This document shows positions 51,015-60,000 of a stretch of DNA of 64,000 nucleotides, piece after piece. Both the position numbers and the translations under genes were made by a program. Source of the stretch: JAOUEA01 sp040882605 (lineage in GTDB: Bacteria; Actinomycetota; UBA4738; HRBIN12); the NCBI GenBank assembly GCA_040882605.1, contig JBBEAY010000058.1:1-64000 (forward strand), read 5' to 3'. How positions within the stretch are numbered: position 1 is the first letter of the stretch; every line of letters begins with the position of its first letter. The notes under the pieces were generated by a model. It searched no databases, was not told where the DNA came from, and saw nothing but the letters and a program-made list of their open reading frames with translations.

Positions 51015-51743
51015 ATGACCGAAGATCTGTGTTCAACAGACGCATACCTGCGGACGTGTGACTCCAGTGTGGTCGAGGTCCGCGACGACGGCGTGGTACT
51101 CGATCGAACCGTTTTCTACCCGCGGGGTGGCGGCCAGCCGGGCGACTCCGGCTTCCTGCGATGGGAAGGCGGCGAGTGCCGGGTGACCGACACCTCGAAG
51201 TCACGCGACGACGGCGAGATCGTGCACGCGATCGACCCCGCGACGCCGTCGCCGGCAGCCGGTGCGGCCGTGACCGCCGAGCTCGATTGGGAGCGCCGGT
51301 ACCAGCACATGCGCACGCACACGGCGCTGCACGCGCTTTCAGGCGTGGTCTTCACTGACTTCGGCGCCAAGGTCACCGGCGGAAACATGGACTCGGGCGG
51401 CGTCGCCCGCATGGACTTCGAGCTCGACGGCATCAGCCAGGAGTTCGGGCGCGAGGTTGAGGACCGCCTGAATGCTCGCCTTGGCGAGGACGTGCCGGTG
51501 CACGTGCACTTCCTTCCTCGAGCGGAAGCGCTCGGCGACCCAGACCTGGTCCGGACGAAGGTGTCGTTGATCCCGGACTCGGTCGACCCGATCCGTGTGA
51601 TCGACATCACGGGCATCGACAAGCAGGCCGACGGGGGGACGCACGTCGCGTCGAGCGGCGAGGTCGGCCGTGTGCGCGTGATCAAGACGGAATCGAAGGG
51701 TAAGGCCAACAAGCGCATCCGCATCCAGCTCGAGGAGCCGTGA
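51015..51743 (+). CDS. alaX: alanyl-tRNA editing protein (AlaX-like)
   Basis: A 242-residue trans-editing protein. The N-terminal part resembles the AlaRS glycine-rich region (RTVFYPRGGGQPGDSG). Zinc ligands His102 and His106 (THTALHAL) are followed by DGGTH with His210. Where most AlaX and AlaRS editing domains have Cys in CxGTH, this has Asp206. Removes wrongly attached Ser or Gly from tRNA-Ala. Start ATG 51015. Its stop overlaps the next gene's start (TGATG). Confidence 0.88.
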   Translation: MTEDLCSTDAYLRTCDSSVVEVRDDGVVLDRTVFYPRGGGQPGDSGFLRWEGGECRVTDTSKSRDDGEIVHAIDPATPSPAAGAAVTAELDWERRYQHMRTHTALHALSGVVFTDFGAKVTGGNMDSGGVARMDFELDGISQEFGREVEDRLNARLGEDVPVHVHFLPRAEALGDPDLVRTKVSLIPDSVDPIRVIDITGIDKQADGGTHVASSGEVGRVRVIKTESKGKANKRIRIQLEEP

Positions 51744-53143
51744 TGGCCCCCGAACGTCTGACCAGTCTCGACGCGAGCTTCCTCTACCTCGAGACGCCGG
51801 CCGTTCACATGCATGTTGCAGGCGTCTCCGTGTTCGATGCGCGCGACGACGGTCCGCTCACTTACGACGACGTGCAGCGGGTGGTGGAGGCCCGTCTGCA
51901 CTTCGCGCCTCGGCTGCGCAAGCGCGTGTTGCAGGTGCCGCTCGGGCTGGCGCGCCCGCTCTGGGTCGACGACGACCGGTTCGATCTCGACTTCCATCTG
52001 CGACGGGCTGCGATCCCGTCGCCGGGCGGGAGGTTCCAGCTTGAGCGGGCGGTTGGACGCGTGCTCTCCCGCCCGCTCGACCCCGCGAAACCGTTGTGGG
52101 AGCTCTACGTCTTCGAGGGCCTCGCCGAGCGCCGGACGGCTGTGCTGCTGAAGCTGCACCATGCGCTCGCCGACGGTATCTCGGGCCTGACGATCGCCTC
52201 GGCGTTGTTCGACCTCGCCCCCGCCGCCGAGGCCGGCGCACCGCCACCGACCCCTTGGAAGGCCGAGCCCGCACCGACCCACGAAGACCTGATCCGCGAT
52301 GCCGCCGAGGATCTCGTGCTGCATCCGATCGAGGCGGTCGGGCATGCGATCGGAGCGCCCGTGCGTACCCTTCGCTCGCTCGCCGAGACCTTCGCTGGGG
52401 TCCGTGACATGATCGACATGGGCGCGCCTCCCGCAGGACCTTTCGATACGCAGGTCGGCCCCGCTCGCCGGTTCGCGATGGCCGAGGCTTCGTTCGCCCG
52501 CATCCGTGAGATCAAGCGTGCCCTTGGCGGCTCGGTGAACGACGTGGCCCTGTCCGCGGTGGCTGGCGGGTTGCACGATCTGCTCGAGCACCGGGGCGAC
52601 GACACCAAGGGACGCACGCTCAGGGTGATGGTGCCGGTATCGGTCCGTTCCAGGGCCGAGCGCGGGGAGGTGGGCAATCGGGTCGCGCCTGCTTTCATCG
52701 ACGTGCCTGTGGGTCCTCTGCGCGCTCGAACCCGCTTGCAACGGGTGCGCCGGGCCACCGCTCAGCTCAAGGAGTCATCGATGGCCGTGGGCGCCGACAC
52801 GATCATCGGCCTCGGGGCCTACGCCCCGCCCGCGCTTCACTCGATGGCGGCCCGGCTCACGAGCCGGGGGCGCTGGTTCAACCTCGTCGTGTCGAACGTG
52901 CCGGCGCCTCAGGTGCCGCTCTACCTCGCCGGCGCGCCGCTCGTCGCGAACTACCCGTCGATGCCGCTCGGCGAGCGGAGCGGGCTCTCGATCGCCTGCA
53001 CGAGCCTCGCCGGCACGATGGCATTCGGTCTCACGGCAGACTGGGACTCGGTCCCCGACGTCGAGGTGCTGGCCCGAGGGATCGAGTCGGCGGTCGACGA
53101 GCTGGAGAAGGCGGCGGCAGCGGCATCATCGAGTCAGCTCTGA
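51743..53143 (+). CDS. wax ester synthase/diacylglycerol acyltransferase (WS/DGAT)
   Basis: A 466-residue protein with catalytic HHALADG (His139, His140, Asp144, Gly145), the N-terminal LTSLDASFLYLETP, and the conserved late region (NLVVSNVPAPQVPLYLAG). Esterifies acyl-CoA with diacylglycerol or fatty alcohol to make storage lipid. Start ATG 51743 overlaps the AlaX stop; a GTG three bases upstream is an alternative. WS/DGAT genes are typical of actinobacteria that store triacylglycerol or wax. Confidence 0.93.
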   Translation: MAPERLTSLDASFLYLETPAVHMHVAGVSVFDARDDGPLTYDDVQRVVEARLHFAPRLRKRVLQVPLGLARPLWVDDDRFDLDFHLRRAAIPSPGGRFQLERAVGRVLSRPLDPAKPLWELYVFEGLAERRTAVLLKLHHALADGISGLTIASALFDLAPAAEAGAPPPTPWKAEPAPTHEDLIRDAAEDLVLHPIEAVGHAIGAPVRTLRSLAETFAGVRDMIDMGAPPAGPFDTQVGPARRFAMAEASFARIREIKRALGGSVNDVALSAVAGGLHDLLEHRGDDTKGRTLRVMVPVSVRSRAERGEVGNRVAPAFIDVPVGPLRARTRLQRVRRATAQLKESSMAVGADTIIGLGAYAPPALHSMAARLTSRGRWFNLVVSNVPAPQVPLYLAGAPLVANYPSMPLGERSGLSIACTSLAGTMAFGLTADWDSVPDVEVLARGIESAVDELEKAAAAASSSQL

Positions 53144-53179
53144 GCGAAGCCCGCCCGACGAGCCATGGCTCGCTCCACC

Positions 53180-54070
53180 TCAGTCGAGCACCTCGGCGTG
53201 CCAGTCGGCCACCTCTGCGAGCCATCGCCCCGGCGCCTCCATCTGCGGCAGGTGACCCAGCTCGGGGAAGATCCTTCCCCGCCACGAGGGGTGTTCGCGC
53301 AACGCCGCCTCGGCGTACGCGGCCGGCACGAGCCGGTCCCGACGCCCGTGCAGCACGAACACCGGACATCGAACACCCGACATCGCCCGTTGGGCGATAT
53401 CGGGCCGACGACCCAGCCGGCGGAGCGACCGCCACGCGTCGAGGAACGCGGCGGGGGCGTCCGGGTCGAGCGAGCGTTCCCGCATCTGATCGACCATGAG
53501 GCGCACGATCTCATCGGAGATGCTCCCCGGATCGGCGACCAGGAACCTCAGTCCCAGCCGCATGGCGCGCTCGGTGTCGAGGCGGCGGAAGCGCGACTCG
53601 AGCATCGCCGGACCGAGCTTCGGCGCGTCATAGGCGGCGAACCCTGCGATCACAGCCGGATGCGGCCAGCTCCCGTGCACCGACGGGAAGGGTGAGCCCG
53701 TGAGCACGAGCCCCGCGACCCGATCGGGTTCGATCGCGGCCTGCATGATGCCGATCACGCACCCCATCGAGTTGCCTGCGAGCACGACACGCCCGCTGGC
53801 GTGTGCCTCGATGAAGCGTGAGAGGACGCGGCGCTCGTCCATCAACCCCGATCCACGGCCGTGGCGGGGCGAGTAGCCGAATCCCGGAATGTCTAGCGCC
53901 AGGATCCGGCCGAGGCCGGAGAGCCCCTGCGCCACTTGGACCCAGTTCAGGTGCGAGCCGCCGAGCCCGTGCACGAGCACGAACGTCGTCTCGGCCGGAC
54001 CTGCCCACTCGCGGTACGCGACCGGCCCGTCGACATCGGCGGTCCGCATCTTGGGCAGCTCGAAAGTCAC
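53180..54070 (-). CDS. alpha/beta hydrolase
   Basis: A 296-residue protein with the oxyanion segment LVHGLGGSHLNW, nucleophile elbow AGNSMGC, acid in RRDRLVP and His in ELGHLPQMEAP. Start GTG 54070 chosen (VTFELPKMRTADV); ATG 54049 is an alternative, and the ribosome site is weak for both. Broad family: esterase, lipase, C-C hydrolase. It converges on WS/DGAT, 36 bp apart, so a lipid ester is a reasonable but unproved substrate. Confidence 0.85.
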   Translation of the reverse strand: MTFELPKMRTADVDGPVAYREWAGPAETTFVLVHGLGGSHLNWVQVAQGLSGLGRILALDIPGFGYSPRHGRGSGLMDERRVLSRFIEAHASGRVVLAGNSMGCVIGIMQAAIEPDRVAGLVLTGSPFPSVHGSWPHPAVIAGFAAYDAPKLGPAMLESRFRRLDTERAMRLGLRFLVADPGSISDEIVRLMVDQMRERSLDPDAPAAFLDAWRSLRRLGRRPDIAQRAMSGVRCPVFVLHGRRDRLVPAAYAEAALREHPSWRGRIFPELGHLPQMEAPGRWLAEVADWHAEVLD

Positions 54071-54375
54071 GGAAAGAAGGCTACTCGCGGACCGCCGACC
54101 GAGCTGAGGGGGAAGGTTTGCGCTGGTCACGTTGTTGGAAGGGATACCTGAGGCGAAGCGTAGGGGGTGAGAAGTTGAGATCCGCAAGCGCTCGGCTTTA
54201 CAAATGTGGCCCTGACCCCTTACCATACGAGGGAGCGGCTGCCAAGGCGTTTGTTCCTGTGCGTCTTGACTCCCTGCGGCCCGCACAGCCCGCAAGCACG
54301 AGGAACCCTAGTTCCCGAGGACCTACGACGTTGCACCACGCGACCGAGTGGCCTCGAGGAGGAGTGTGATACGAA
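54071..54375. other. 305-bp intergenic region upstream of the sigma factor gene
   Basis: No gene was found. It contains a fairly good promoter on the plus strand, TTGAGA (54175-54180), 18 bp, TACAAA (54199-54204), which would give a leader of about 165 nt before the sigma factor. A ribosome site GAGGAGGAG (54355-54363) lies 12 bp from the GTG. The long leader is unusual for this window and might hold an RNA regulator; none was recognised. Confidence 0.5.
54175..54204 (+). promoter_or_regulatory. promoter candidate for the RpoD-type sigma gene
   Basis: TTGAGA (54175-54180) and TACAAA (54199-54204) with an 18-bp spacer. It is one of the few AT-rich spots in the region. TTGACT at 54266-54271 was also noted, but lacks a matching -10. 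Confidence 0.45.
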
Positions 54376-55308
54376 GTGCCGGAGCCAGCGCGTCCCCTGG
54401 GGACCGATGACGCCGATGACCTGCGCCTCTACCTGGAGGCGGCGGCCCGCGAGCCGCTGCTTACCAAGGAGGAGGAGGTCGAGCTCGCCATGACCATCGA
54501 GGCGGGCAAGGAGGCAGAGGACCGCCTGCGTGCCGGGCGTCTTCGGTCCGAGAAGTCCATCGCCAAGGCCCGCCGTGACGTTCGCACGGCCGAGGCTGCG
54601 CGTCAGCGATTCATCATGGCCAACCTGCGACTGGTCGTGTCCGTGGCCCGCAAGTACCAGGGCCAGGGGCTTCCGCTCCTCGACCTGATCCAGGAAGGGA
54701 ACATCGGTCTGATGCGTGCCGTCGAGCTGTTCGACTGGCGCCGTGGGTTCAAATTCTCGACCTACGCCACCTGGTGGATCCGCCAAGGCATCACGCGCGC
54801 GATCGCAGATCGCTCGCGCTCGATCCGCCTGCCGGTGCACATCCACGACCGGCTCCGCAAGCTGAACCGCACGCGGTTCCAGTTCGCGCAGTCGATGGGT
54901 CGCGAGCCGAGCCGCGAAGAGCTGGCGAAGGCGCTCGACACCACGGTCGAGGAGATCGACGATCTCACCGAGATGGGCCGTCGCGAGCCGCTGTCGCTTC
55001 AGTCGCCCGTGGGCGAAGACACCGAGCTCGGCGATCTGATCGAGGAGGTCGATTCCGACGCCGCGTTCAACGAGGTCGAGGACGCCCTGCTCCGTGAGGA
55101 GATCGGTGGCGCCGTCGACCGCGTGCTCGACGAACGTGAGCGTCACGTGGTGGCCCTTCGCTACGGGCTCGAGAACGGACAGCCGCTCAGTCTGCGCGAG
55201 ACCGGCAAAGTGCTCGGTCTCAGTGGCGAGCGCGTTCGCCTGATCGAGCGCGAGGCTCTGCGGAAGCTGCGCGACTCGAACCTGATCAATACCGTCGCGC
55301 TCGGCTAA
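54376..55308 (+). CDS. RpoD-family RNA polymerase sigma factor
   Basis: A 310-residue sigma-70. Region 1.2 (DDLRLYLEAAAREPLLTKEE) is followed by a short basic spacer (~52-75). Region 2 holds LRLVVSVARKYQGQGLPLLD, LIQEGNIGLMRAVELFDW and the -10 helix STYATWWIRQGI. Regions 3 and 4 follow, with the -35 helix-turn-helix SLRETGKVLGLSGERVRLIE. Region 1.1 is absent, so it may be an alternative (SigB-like) or a compact primary factor. Start GTG 54376 with GAGGAGGAG. It has its own promoter candidate and a strong terminator hairpin. Confidence 0.93.
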   Translation: MPEPARPLGTDDADDLRLYLEAAAREPLLTKEEEVELAMTIEAGKEAEDRLRAGRLRSEKSIAKARRDVRTAEAARQRFIMANLRLVVSVARKYQGQGLPLLDLIQEGNIGLMRAVELFDWRRGFKFSTYATWWIRQGITRAIADRSRSIRLPVHIHDRLRKLNRTRFQFAQSMGREPSREELAKALDTTVEEIDDLTEMGRREPLSLQSPVGEDTELGDLIEEVDSDAAFNEVEDALLREEIGGAVDRVLDERERHVVALRYGLENGQPLSLRETGKVLGLSGERVRLIEREALRKLRDSNLINTVALG

Positions 55309-55329
55309 CACCCGAGCGCCGCACGCGTG

Positions 55330-55365
55330 ACCCGAGGGCCGGCCCGCAAGGGCTGGCCCTCGGGT
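55330..55365 (+). terminator. GC-rich hairpin terminator after the sigma factor gene
   Basis: Arms 55330-55345 (ACCCGAGGGCCGGCCC) and 55350-55365 (GGGCTGGCCCTCGGGT) pair at all 16 positions with one G-T wobble, closed by GCAA. There is no U run, as often seen in actinobacterial terminators. It lies 22 bp after the stop. Confidence 0.85.
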
Positions 55366-55412
55366 ATCTCCCGGATCCTTCAGTCCTTCGCCCATCTGTC
55401 GATATCCCCCAG

Positions 55413-56399
55413 GTGGAGGACTCGACCACGGCCGCCGAGCTGTATACGCCCGAAGCTCTCGAGGCTCGCTTGATCGAAGCCGAGCGCAAGCTCTTCGAGG
55501 CAGAGGCGAAGTACTCGAACCTGCTCGAGCAGCTTCCGGCGGCTATCTACATCGACTCATCCGAGCCGGACGGGCCGACCTACTACGTCAGCCCGCGGAT
55601 CCGCGAGCTGCTGGGCATCTCGCCCGCCGAGTACATCGCTCGTTCCGGTGACTGGGACTCGATGATCCATCCCGACGACCGCGAGCGCATCGAGGCGGAC
55701 TACCTGTCGTTCCTGGAGACCGGTCAGCCCGAGGCCGGTGACTACCGGTACCTGCACGCCGACGGCCACATGGTGTGGATCCACGACCGGTCGCAGATCG
55801 TTCGCGATGAGAACGGCCTCGAGATGTTCGTACAGGGCGTGATGTTCGACATCACCGCACAGAAGGAAGCCGAGCTGGCGTTGCAGCACATGGCATACCA
55901 CGACACACTGACCGGACTGCCCAACCGTGCGATGTTCGAGGAGCACCTGGACCTTGCGGTCGCTCGCGCGAGGCGATACGAGCGCTCGGTGGCCGTGCTG
56001 TTCATGGATCTCGACGGCTTCAAGGACGTGAACGATTCGATGGGCCATGCCGCCGGCGACGAGCTCCTGTGCGTGGTCGCGTCGCGGCTTCGAGAGGCAA
56101 CCCGTGACACCGACCTCGTGGCTCGCCTCGGCGGGGACGAGTTCCTCGTGTTGCTGGCCGATCTACCCGACGACCGAGGGAGCTCTGCCGAAGGCGTGAT
56201 CCAAGCGGTCGCCGGGCGCGTGGAAAGCGCGGTCGGGCGACCGGTCGCGCTGAGGGGACGCACGGTGGTGACCACGATCAGCGTCGGATCGAGCGTATTC
56301 CCGTTCGAGGCGCAGGACGTCGAAGACCTGATGTCTCGCGCCGACGCTGCGATGTACGCGCACAAGCGCCGCGGCACAGCAGCTCGCATCACTGGATAA
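55413..56399 (+). CDS. PAS-GGDEF diguanylate cyclase
   Basis: A 328-residue protein from GTG 55413. A coiled coil (~12-40) leads to a PAS domain (~40-150, with IHPDDRERIEADYL and DYRYLHADGHMVWI). The GGDEF domain follows, with active site GGDEF at 240-244 and the inhibitory I-site RDTD at 231-234, exactly five residues before it, so product feedback is expected. No EAL domain or membrane helix. Makes cyclic di-GMP in response to the PAS signal. The PAS is close in sequence to that of the kinase at 60001-61140. Confidence 0.9.
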   Translation: MEDSTTAAELYTPEALEARLIEAERKLFEAEAKYSNLLEQLPAAIYIDSSEPDGPTYYVSPRIRELLGISPAEYIARSGDWDSMIHPDDRERIEADYLSFLETGQPEAGDYRYLHADGHMVWIHDRSQIVRDENGLEMFVQGVMFDITAQKEAELALQHMAYHDTLTGLPNRAMFEEHLDLAVARARRYERSVAVLFMDLDGFKDVNDSMGHAAGDELLCVVASRLREATRDTDLVARLGGDEFLVLLADLPDDRGSSAEGVIQAVAGRVESAVGRPVALRGRTVVTTISVGSSVFPFEAQDVEDLMSRADAAMYAHKRRGTAARITG

Positions 56400-56422
56400 C
56401 GCCGCGCCTGAGCCCGGTCTGC

Positions 56423-56989
56423 TCACGCTCTGCCAGTGGCACGATCGAGCGCCACTGCCATGATGCCCATCTGCGTCATAGAGTCGAACAGTTCGCCCGA
56501 GCGCACCTGCGCGAGCGCCTCACCGAACGACACCCACCGCAGGTCGAGGTCTTCGGTCTCGTCTGGGTGGGCCTCGCCCTCGACGAGGTCGGTGGCCAGG
56601 TAGAGCGCGCCGGTCTCGTCGGTCGTGGAGTTGGTAAGAGAGAACCGCAGCAGCTCGCGCCAGCTCTCGGCGCGGTACCCGGTTTCCTCGGCAAGCTCCC
56701 GCTGAGCGCCCTCGAGCAGGTCGTCGCCGATCGTGACGCCGCCCTCGGGGATCTCCCATGAATAGCGGTCGAGCGTGTACCGGTACTGGCCGACCAAGAG
56801 CACATGGTTGCGGTCGTCGAGCGCGACCACGCCGACCGCGTGTGTTCGTGGGTGCACCACTCCGTAGACGCCCGGCTTCCCGTCGGGTCGCAAGACCTCG
56901 TCGTGGAACACCTGGATCCAGGCGTTCTCGTATGCCAACCTGCGGGACACGCGCGACCATGGGTTGGGTGCGTCGTCGGGTGGGATCAC
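56423..56989 (-). CDS. Nudix hydrolase (ADP-ribose pyrophosphatase-like)
   Basis: A 188-residue Nudix protein. The box reads GGVTIGDD...REL.EETGY, with the first Glu of the consensus replaced by Asp. REL and EE, the main metal ligands, are kept, so it may be active. The YSWEIPEGG strand before the box is typical of ADP-ribose and GDP-mannose hydrolases. Start ATG 56989 overlaps the PlsC stop (ATGA). It is the third gene of an overlapping operon with an alcohol dehydrogenase and PlsC. Confidence 0.88.
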   Translation of the reverse strand: MIPPDDAPNPWSRVSRRLAYENAWIQVFHDEVLRPDGKPGVYGVVHPRTHAVGVVALDDRNHVLLVGQYRYTLDRYSWEIPEGGVTIGDDLLEGAQRELAEETGYRAESWRELLRFSLTNSTTDETGALYLATDLVEGEAHPDETEDLDLRWVSFGEALAQVRSGELFDSMTQMGIMAVALDRATGRA

Positions 56990-57633
56990 GCTGGGTCTCC
57001 TGCGAGGGTGCGGGCGCGCGCGAGGACCGCCTCGAGCCCCTCGCGGTAGCGGTCTCGGAACGCCGTCGGTGACTCCTGCGGGTGTGGCACGATCGCCTCA
57101 CCGTAGACGAGCGCCATCGTGTGCCGACGTAGCAGCGAGGTGCGATCCAGGCCGGCCTTGGGCCAGACTTCGTGCGTGCCCCAGATGCCCACGGGCACGA
57201 CGGGCGCGCCCGATGGGATCGCGACGCGTGTGAGGCCCGAGCGGATCCGTTGCAAGCCCGCGCGAGGGTCTTCGCTCACCCTTCCTTCGGGGAAGATGCC
57301 GACGCACGAGCCATCGCGTGCGGCCGCGATCGCCTCGTCGAGGGCACCCGTGTCGCCGGCGCCGCGGCGGATCGGCACCTGCTTCGCCTGCCGAACTATC
57401 CATCCGATGACGCCATGGAAGACCTCGGCCGCGATGAGGTTGCGTGTCGGACGCCACCGCCCGATGCCGGTGACCGCGGAGATCGCCGGGCCGTCGAGCA
57501 CGCTGACGTGATTGGGCGCCACTATCACCGCCCCTTCGCGAGACACATGCTCGATGCCCTCGATCCGCACCCGGAACACCGTCGCCATGACCACTCGCAC
57601 GAGCGGCGCGCCGACGATCCAGATCCAGTTCAT
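56986..57633 (-). CDS. 1-acyl-glycerol-phosphate acyltransferase (PlsC-like)
   Basis: A 215-residue acyltransferase with HX4D (NHVSVLD, His42/Asp47) and the acceptor motif GIFPEGRVS. A short N-terminal hydrophobic segment should associate with the membrane. Acylates lysophosphatidic acid or a related lysolipid in phospholipid synthesis. ATG 57633 overlaps the alcohol dehydrogenase stop, and its own stop overlaps the Nudix start. Confidence 0.9.
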   Translation of the reverse strand: MNWIWIVGAPLVRVVMATVFRVRIEGIEHVSREGAVIVAPNHVSVLDGPAISAVTGIGRWRPTRNLIAAEVFHGVIGWIVRQAKQVPIRRGAGDTGALDEAIAAARDGSCVGIFPEGRVSEDPRAGLQRIRSGLTRVAIPSGAPVVPVGIWGTHEVWPKAGLDRTSLLRRHTMALVYGEAIVPHPQESPTAFRDRYREGLEAVLARARTLAGDPA

Positions 57634-58790
57634 GCCGGCCTGTGGGCCTCGTCGCCGGCGTCGCCGCGAGGGTCGACGCCGGGGAACACGACCACCGACC
57701 GGATGACCTCTCCGGCGAGCATCGCTCGGACCCCTTCGGCGAGGTCGTCGTCGGTGAGCGCGATCTCGCGGGTCACCATCGCGTCGAGGTCGATGGAACC
57801 GCCGACCGCCCAGGCGGCCATCTGCGGGAAGTCCTCGCTCGGGATCGGGTCGCCACCGTCGGTGACGAGCAGGCTGACCTTGCGTGGGTACGCGGCGCGA
57901 TCACCGCCGTTCCATGACAGCGTGAGCTCGCTCGGCATGGGCGGCACCCCGATCGCAACTGCGGTGCCTGCATATCCGAGCATCTCCACCGCTTGGCGCA
58001 CGCACTCCGCGCGTCCGACCGCCTCGAACGCGAGATCAACCCCTTCGCCGCCGGTCAGCTCGCGGACGGCTTCGACCACGTCGACGGCGGCCGCGTCGAC
58101 GGTGTCGGTCGCCCCGAAACCGACAGCCCAGTCCAGCTTGGCCGGCGCGACGTCGACCGCGATCAGCCTCTCAGCGCCGGCCACCCGAGCCCCCTGCAGC
58201 GCCGCCAGGCCGATGCCGCCGAGACCGATCACGGCGACGCTTGCCCCCGGCCACACCTTTGCGGTCTGCACCGCGGCGCCGATGCCCGTCGAGACGCCGC
58301 ACCCCAGCAGGCACGCTCGGGAGAGTGCGAGCTCATCGGGCATGGCTACGACCTGGGGTTCGGTCACGACCGTGTGTGTCGCGAGCGTGCCGCATTGCAG
58401 CACGCCCGTGAGCACCTGGCCGTCGCGGGCCCGATGCACCCGGGGCGGCTGATGGAGCTCGTGCCCACATCGGCGAGGAGCCCCACGCAGGCACTGGCGG
58501 CAACGGCCGCACGGCACCGCCCACGTCAGCACGACGCGGTCGCCGGGTGCGACCGAGCCGACGCCTTTTCCGACCGCATCAACAACGCCGGCGCCTTCGT
58601 GCCCGAGCAGCATGGGCCAGGGCGCTCCCCAGTTGCCGTGTTCGATCGCCCAGACATCGCTGTGACAGAGCCCGCTCGCCGCCAGACGCACGAGCACCTC
58701 GCCGGGGCCGGGATCGTCGACGACGATGGCTTCCACGTGGATCGTGGAGCCCTCTCTTTCAACCACCGCGCCGAGGCCGTCCGTGGGCAT
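57630..58790 (-). CDS. zinc-dependent alcohol dehydrogenase (class III-like MDR)
   Basis: A 386-residue MDR enzyme. Catalytic zinc ligands are Cys42 (GLCHSD) and His64 (GHEGAG); structural zinc Cys94, 97, 100 and 108 are complete; NAD loop VIGLGGIG. Its C-terminus (~30 residues) is longer than usual and ends with charged GDAGDEAHRPA. Closest in pattern to mycothiol-dependent formaldehyde dehydrogenase and class III ADH (LLGHEGAGVV; CRQC), though the substrate is not fixed. Start ATG 58790 has AGGAGGAAG. First gene of ADH-PlsC-Nudix. Confidence 0.9.
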   Translation of the reverse strand: MPTDGLGAVVEREGSTIHVEAIVVDDPGPGEVLVRLAASGLCHSDVWAIEHGNWGAPWPMLLGHEGAGVVDAVGKGVGSVAPGDRVVLTWAVPCGRCRQCLRGAPRRCGHELHQPPRVHRARDGQVLTGVLQCGTLATHTVVTEPQVVAMPDELALSRACLLGCGVSTGIGAAVQTAKVWPGASVAVIGLGGIGLAALQGARVAGAERLIAVDVAPAKLDWAVGFGATDTVDAAAVDVVEAVRELTGGEGVDLAFEAVGRAECVRQAVEMLGYAGTAVAIGVPPMPSELTLSWNGGDRAAYPRKVSLLVTDGGDPIPSEDFPQMAAWAVGGSIDLDAMVTREIALTDDDLAEGVRAMLAGEVIRSVVVFPGVDPRGDAGDEAHRPA

Positions 58791-58834
58791 GCTTCCTCCT
58801 GCTCGCCGAGAGGCGCCCATGCTAGCGTCAGGCG

Positions 58835-59995
58835 ATGCACGCCAAGTCGCTCCTCGAGCTCGCCGCCTCGCGATATGACGCATTCGTGGCCGAGCTGGAG
58901 CAGATGGTGAACGTCGATTGCGGCTCATACACCCCGGCAGGGGTGAATGAGATCGCCGACCTCTGCGAGGCGCGCATGCGCGAGCGGAGGTTCACGGTCG
59001 ACCGTCGCCAGCATGAGCCGACGAGTGGTGAGTCGCAGCTCGGCGATCTCGTGGTCGGAACCCTCGAGGGCCGAGGTGGTCCGAACGTGCTGCTGGTCGG
59101 ACACATGGACACGGTCTTCGACGAGGGCACCGTGGCCGAGCGACCCTTCCGTATCGAAGGTGACATCGCGCGCGGGCCGGGGGTGTCCGACATGAAGGGC
59201 GGGCTGCTCACCGGATTCCATGCGGTCGAGGTGCTGCAGGAAGCGGGTTTCGAGGGGTTCGGTCGCATCACCTACGTCTGCAATCCCGACGAGGAGATCG
59301 GCTCGCCGATGTCGGGACCGGTGATCCGGGAGCTGGCGCCCGCGCACGACGCGGCGTTCGTGCTCGAAGGCGCCCGCGCGAACGGCGACATCGTGAGCGC
59401 GCGCAAGGGCATCACCGACTACACGATCGAGTTCACCGGGCGCGCGGCCCACGCGGGGGTCGAGCCCGAGAAGGGCGCCAACGCGGTGCTCGCGGCGGCC
59501 AACGCCACGATCGCCTTGCAGGGTCTCAACGCGCGTTGGCCCGGAGTGACGGTGAACGTCGGCGTCACGCGCGGCGGAACCCGCACGAACGTCGTCGCCG
59601 AGCGCTGCGTGTTGCAGGTCGACCTGCGCTCACCCGACCTCGTGACGCTCGAGCAGGCTGAGGCCGAGATCGAGCGGCTCTGCTCGGACCACGGAGTCGA
59701 TGGCGTGGTCGCCCGCGTCGAGGGCAACGGTTGGCACCGTCCGATGGAGAAGAAGCAGGGCGGCGCCCGCCTCGCCGCGCTCGCGATCGAGGTGGCGGCG
59801 GAGCTTGGGTTCGAGCTGCGAGACGCAGCCACTGGAGGCGCAAGTGATGCGAACACGACGAGTGCCGCCGGCACACCGACCATCGACGGGCTCGGTCCGA
59901 TCGGCGGTGACGACCACGCGTCCGCCGAGTGGCTCGACCTCACGAGCGTCGTGCCGCGAGTGGCCTTGCTCGCCGGACTCATCTCGAGGGCTTGA
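58835..59995 (+). CDS. M20 family metallopeptidase (glutamate carboxypeptidase-like)
   Basis: A 386-residue two-zinc peptidase. Ligands and catalysts in order: His90 and Asp92 (GHMDTVF), Asp119 (SDMKGG), Glu153 and Glu154 (PDEEIGS), the dimerisation lid domain, and a late His in GGDDHASAEW. Similar to carboxypeptidase G2, which releases C-terminal glutamate from folates and peptides, but amidohydrolase or dipeptidase activity is equally possible. No signal peptide. It is divergent from the alcohol dehydrogenase, 44 bp apart. Confidence 0.9.
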   Translation: MHAKSLLELAASRYDAFVAELEQMVNVDCGSYTPAGVNEIADLCEARMRERRFTVDRRQHEPTSGESQLGDLVVGTLEGRGGPNVLLVGHMDTVFDEGTVAERPFRIEGDIARGPGVSDMKGGLLTGFHAVEVLQEAGFEGFGRITYVCNPDEEIGSPMSGPVIRELAPAHDAAFVLEGARANGDIVSARKGITDYTIEFTGRAAHAGVEPEKGANAVLAAANATIALQGLNARWPGVTVNVGVTRGGTRTNVVAERCVLQVDLRSPDLVTLEQAEAEIERLCSDHGVDGVVARVEGNGWHRPMEKKQGGARLAALAIEVAAELGFELRDAATGGASDANTTSAAGTPTIDGLGPIGGDDHASAEWLDLTSVVPRVALLAGLISRA

Positions 59996-60000
59996 CGTCG

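Noticed and set aside
51116..52741. 541-codon minus-strand frame opposite alaX and WS/DGAT
   Set aside because: Spans two recognised genes and has no coding features of its own.
54266..54271. TTGACT as a promoter -35 for the RpoD-type sigma gene
   Set aside because: No AT-rich -10 element lies 16-19 bp downstream; the TTGAGA/TACAAA pair upstream is better.
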